From positions 78,705 to 142,704 of the IMG/VR virus record IMGVR_UViG_3300025009_000054: DNA of 64,000 bases. The stretch is one strand, 5' to 3'. The notes beneath the pieces were generated by a model that was given only the letters and a program-made list of their open reading frames with translations, was not told the DNA's origin and did not search any database. Shown here in pieces: positions 62,797 to 64,000 of this stretch (position 1 is its first letter; the number at the start of each line of letters is the position of its first letter). The translations under genes and the position numbers were made by a program. The DNA comes from a virus.

Positions 62797-63153
62797 TTAC
62801 GCATCATCGATACTAGGTAGCTCATCGATGTCTTCGATTAGACCACTATGTATTTCGTGGTGATGACTATCGATGTCATCGTCGACTTCAATCGTAGGAT
62901 TAGATCTCTGTCTCTTTCTATGACTTACTCTCTCCACACTTGCGCCATCATCGACTTTATACCACGGTCGTATCTGATATGTAAGTGGATTCTCTAAATC
63001 AGTGTCCCTCATGCGGATAATATCGCATGGTCCACTATACATAACAACGCAGCGAGAGTCGATTTTGGCGTACGACATGCTACACTTACATCTACGCTGT
63101 CTATCATTGATAGAGACGATATCCTTACACGATCTACACCTAAGCAGGTACAA
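62797..63153 (-). CDS. Small zinc-ribbon-like protein with acidic tail
   Basis: 118 residues from TTG 63153 (GGAGGGTAATCA upstream). Cysteines in CRSCKDIVSINDRQRRCKCS suggest a zinc ribbon. Then a beta stretch, basic RHRKRQR-type segment and a His/Asp/Glu-rich tail. Function unknown. Follows the AAA+ gene immediately. Confidence 0.55.
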   Translation of the reverse strand: MYLLRCRSCKDIVSINDRQRRCKCSMSYAKIDSRCVVMYSGPCDIIRMRDTDLENPLTYQIRPWYKVDDGASVERVSHRKRQRSNPTIEVDDDIDSHHHEIHSGLIEDIDELPSIDDA

Positions 63154-63156
63154 TGA

Positions 63157-64000
63157 TTACCCTCCTGATTTACGCTGCAATATGCACGCTTGGTTAATGG
63201 CACGCCTATTTGCTAGCTTTGTAATAGACTCCGTTAAATGTCTACCGATTAATACGTAGTCAGTGCCATCTGCCTGGTTTTTCTTATACAAGATCTGGTC
63301 TGCTGTGATAACTATCTCCCTAATCATCGACCCACTCGGTTCGCACAAGAGCTTATGTGCGAGTTCCGATGCATTCTTCAAGTCCATGAATGATATATCA
63401 TTCTGTTCTGGGAGATTTTTCTTGAGTATCATTGCAATAGCTTCTGGCGATGGCTGATCGAACGGACATATGAGGTCGAACCTGCCTGGTCTATCGCCAA
63501 GGGCAGCATCTAGCATACCATTCTCATTTGTTGTGGCAACCGTGATAATATCGATATTATCATCGACACCATCGAGTTGGTTGAGAAGTTCGCCAAGGAT
63601 AGCGTCCTTGGCTGACGCGTTCATATTACGCTTGCTTCCAATAAGGTCAAGGTCCTCAACTACCACCATGGTTGGAGCAAGTTGTCTTGCTAGATCGTAC
63701 GTAAACCTGACAGCATCTGGACCGTGGCTAGTTATATCTGGAGTTAATATGATTACTGTCCATGGGTATGCGTGGGTAAGTATAGTTGATGTAAGGGTTT
63801 TGCCAGTACCAGGTTTACCAACCAGCATCACCCCTCTTTTTCTCGGTAATCCCTTGGACTTAAGTTCATCGCTTCTCTCGATTACACTAACCGTATTGAG
63901 GATGATATCGTCGCGCATTGGTGTGGGTAATATTACATTATCCCATGTCATATCGCGTGGCTCTATGAACACAGGTTGCAGACCGTACCTACCGTACGTG
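63157..64000 (-). CDS. AAA+ ATPase, FtsH/proteasomal-ATPase-like, 5' end off window
   Basis: The frame stays open to base 64000, so its start lies outside; the GTG at 63972 has no good ribosome site. AAA core: MLVGKPGTGKT (Walker A), MVVVEDLDLIG (Walker B), TVATTNENGMLDAALGDRPGRFD (sensor 1 and arginine finger) and a helical lid. Such proteins remodel or unfold proteins or act in phage replication. No protease domain follows. Specific substrate unknown. Confidence 0.85.
   Translation of the reverse strand, partial: TYGRYGLQPVFIEPRDMTWDNVILPTPMRDDIILNTVSVIERSDELKSKGLPRKRGVMLVGKPGTGKTLTSTILTHAYPWTVIILTPDITSHGPDAVRFTYDLARQLAPTMVVVEDLDLIGSKRNMNASAKDAILGELLNQLDGVDDNIDIITVATTNENGMLDAALGDRPGRFDLICPFDQPSPEAIAMILKKNLPEQNDISFMDLKNASELAHKLLCEPSGSMIREIVITADQILYKKNQADGTDYVLIGRHLTESITKLANRRAINQACILQRKSGG

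Overview
This window is a contiguous piece of a tailed double-stranded DNA bacteriophage genome (Caudoviricetes). It carries HK97-type head genes, a portal, a 1273-residue tape measure, tail tube and tail-assembly-chaperone genes, fibres and an endolysin, beside phage replication and nucleotide genes. No sheath gene is visible, so a long non-contractile (siphovirus-like) tail is the simplest reading. The DNA is moderately AT-rich, genes are tightly packed with GGAGG-type ribosome sites and TAATG or ATGA overlaps, and every gene except one free-standing homing endonuclease lies on the minus strand. The host cannot be named. Terminase and DNA polymerase genes are not in the window, and both end genes (a class II ribonucleotide reductase and an AAA+ ATPase) run off the edges.

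Reading in the direction of transcription, from high to low coordinates: (1) 64-56 kb holds an AAA+ ATPase, unknown proteins, dCMP deaminase, nucleoside diphosphate kinase, an ATP-dependent DNA ligase with a WGR-like N-terminus, a CHAP endolysin and zinc-finger proteins, ending against the plus-strand LAGLIDADG gene. (2) 56-44 kb is the head module: a proline-rich virion protein, portal (with intein), maturation protease fused to a long scaffold-like tail, decoration protein, major capsid protein, terminator, and neck genes. (3) 44-23 kb is the tail module: two tail-tube-like proteins, a chaperone with a -1 frameshift, holin candidate, tape measure, large tail proteins, collagen-like fibres, a glycosyltransferase-methyltransferase and a protein resembling the N-domain of cyanophycin synthetase. 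(4) 23-1 kb is replication and metabolism: a sigma-like regulator, PurZ-like synthetase, ssDNA-binding protein, RecA, Holliday-junction-resolvase-like nuclease, HNH nuclease, DNA methyltransferase, helicase (with intein), MazG-like pyrophosphohydrolase, a PARP1-like ADP-ribosyltransferase, uracil-DNA glycosylase, primase-helicase, a DUF1599-like protein, adenylosuccinate lyase and NrdJ.

The most notable system is a likely 2-aminoadenine (Z) nucleotide pathway. The PurA homologue has Ser in place of the catalytic Asp, as known from PurZ. The same window encodes a MazG-like enzyme, a phage adenylosuccinate lyase with an altered signature loop, an NDK and a ribonucleotide reductase. Together these could take dGTP to dGMP to succino-dZMP to dZMP and, with one kinase step from the host, to dZTP. 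DatZ and the matching polymerase are not seen here.

Three minus-strand intergenic sites share GGCACC-N17-CGTCTA-like elements with identical spacing. The form resembles ECF-sigma promoters. One site lies directly upstream of the phage's own sigma-like gene, which suggests a phage-specific regulon covering the metabolism, tail and late-nucleotide operons.
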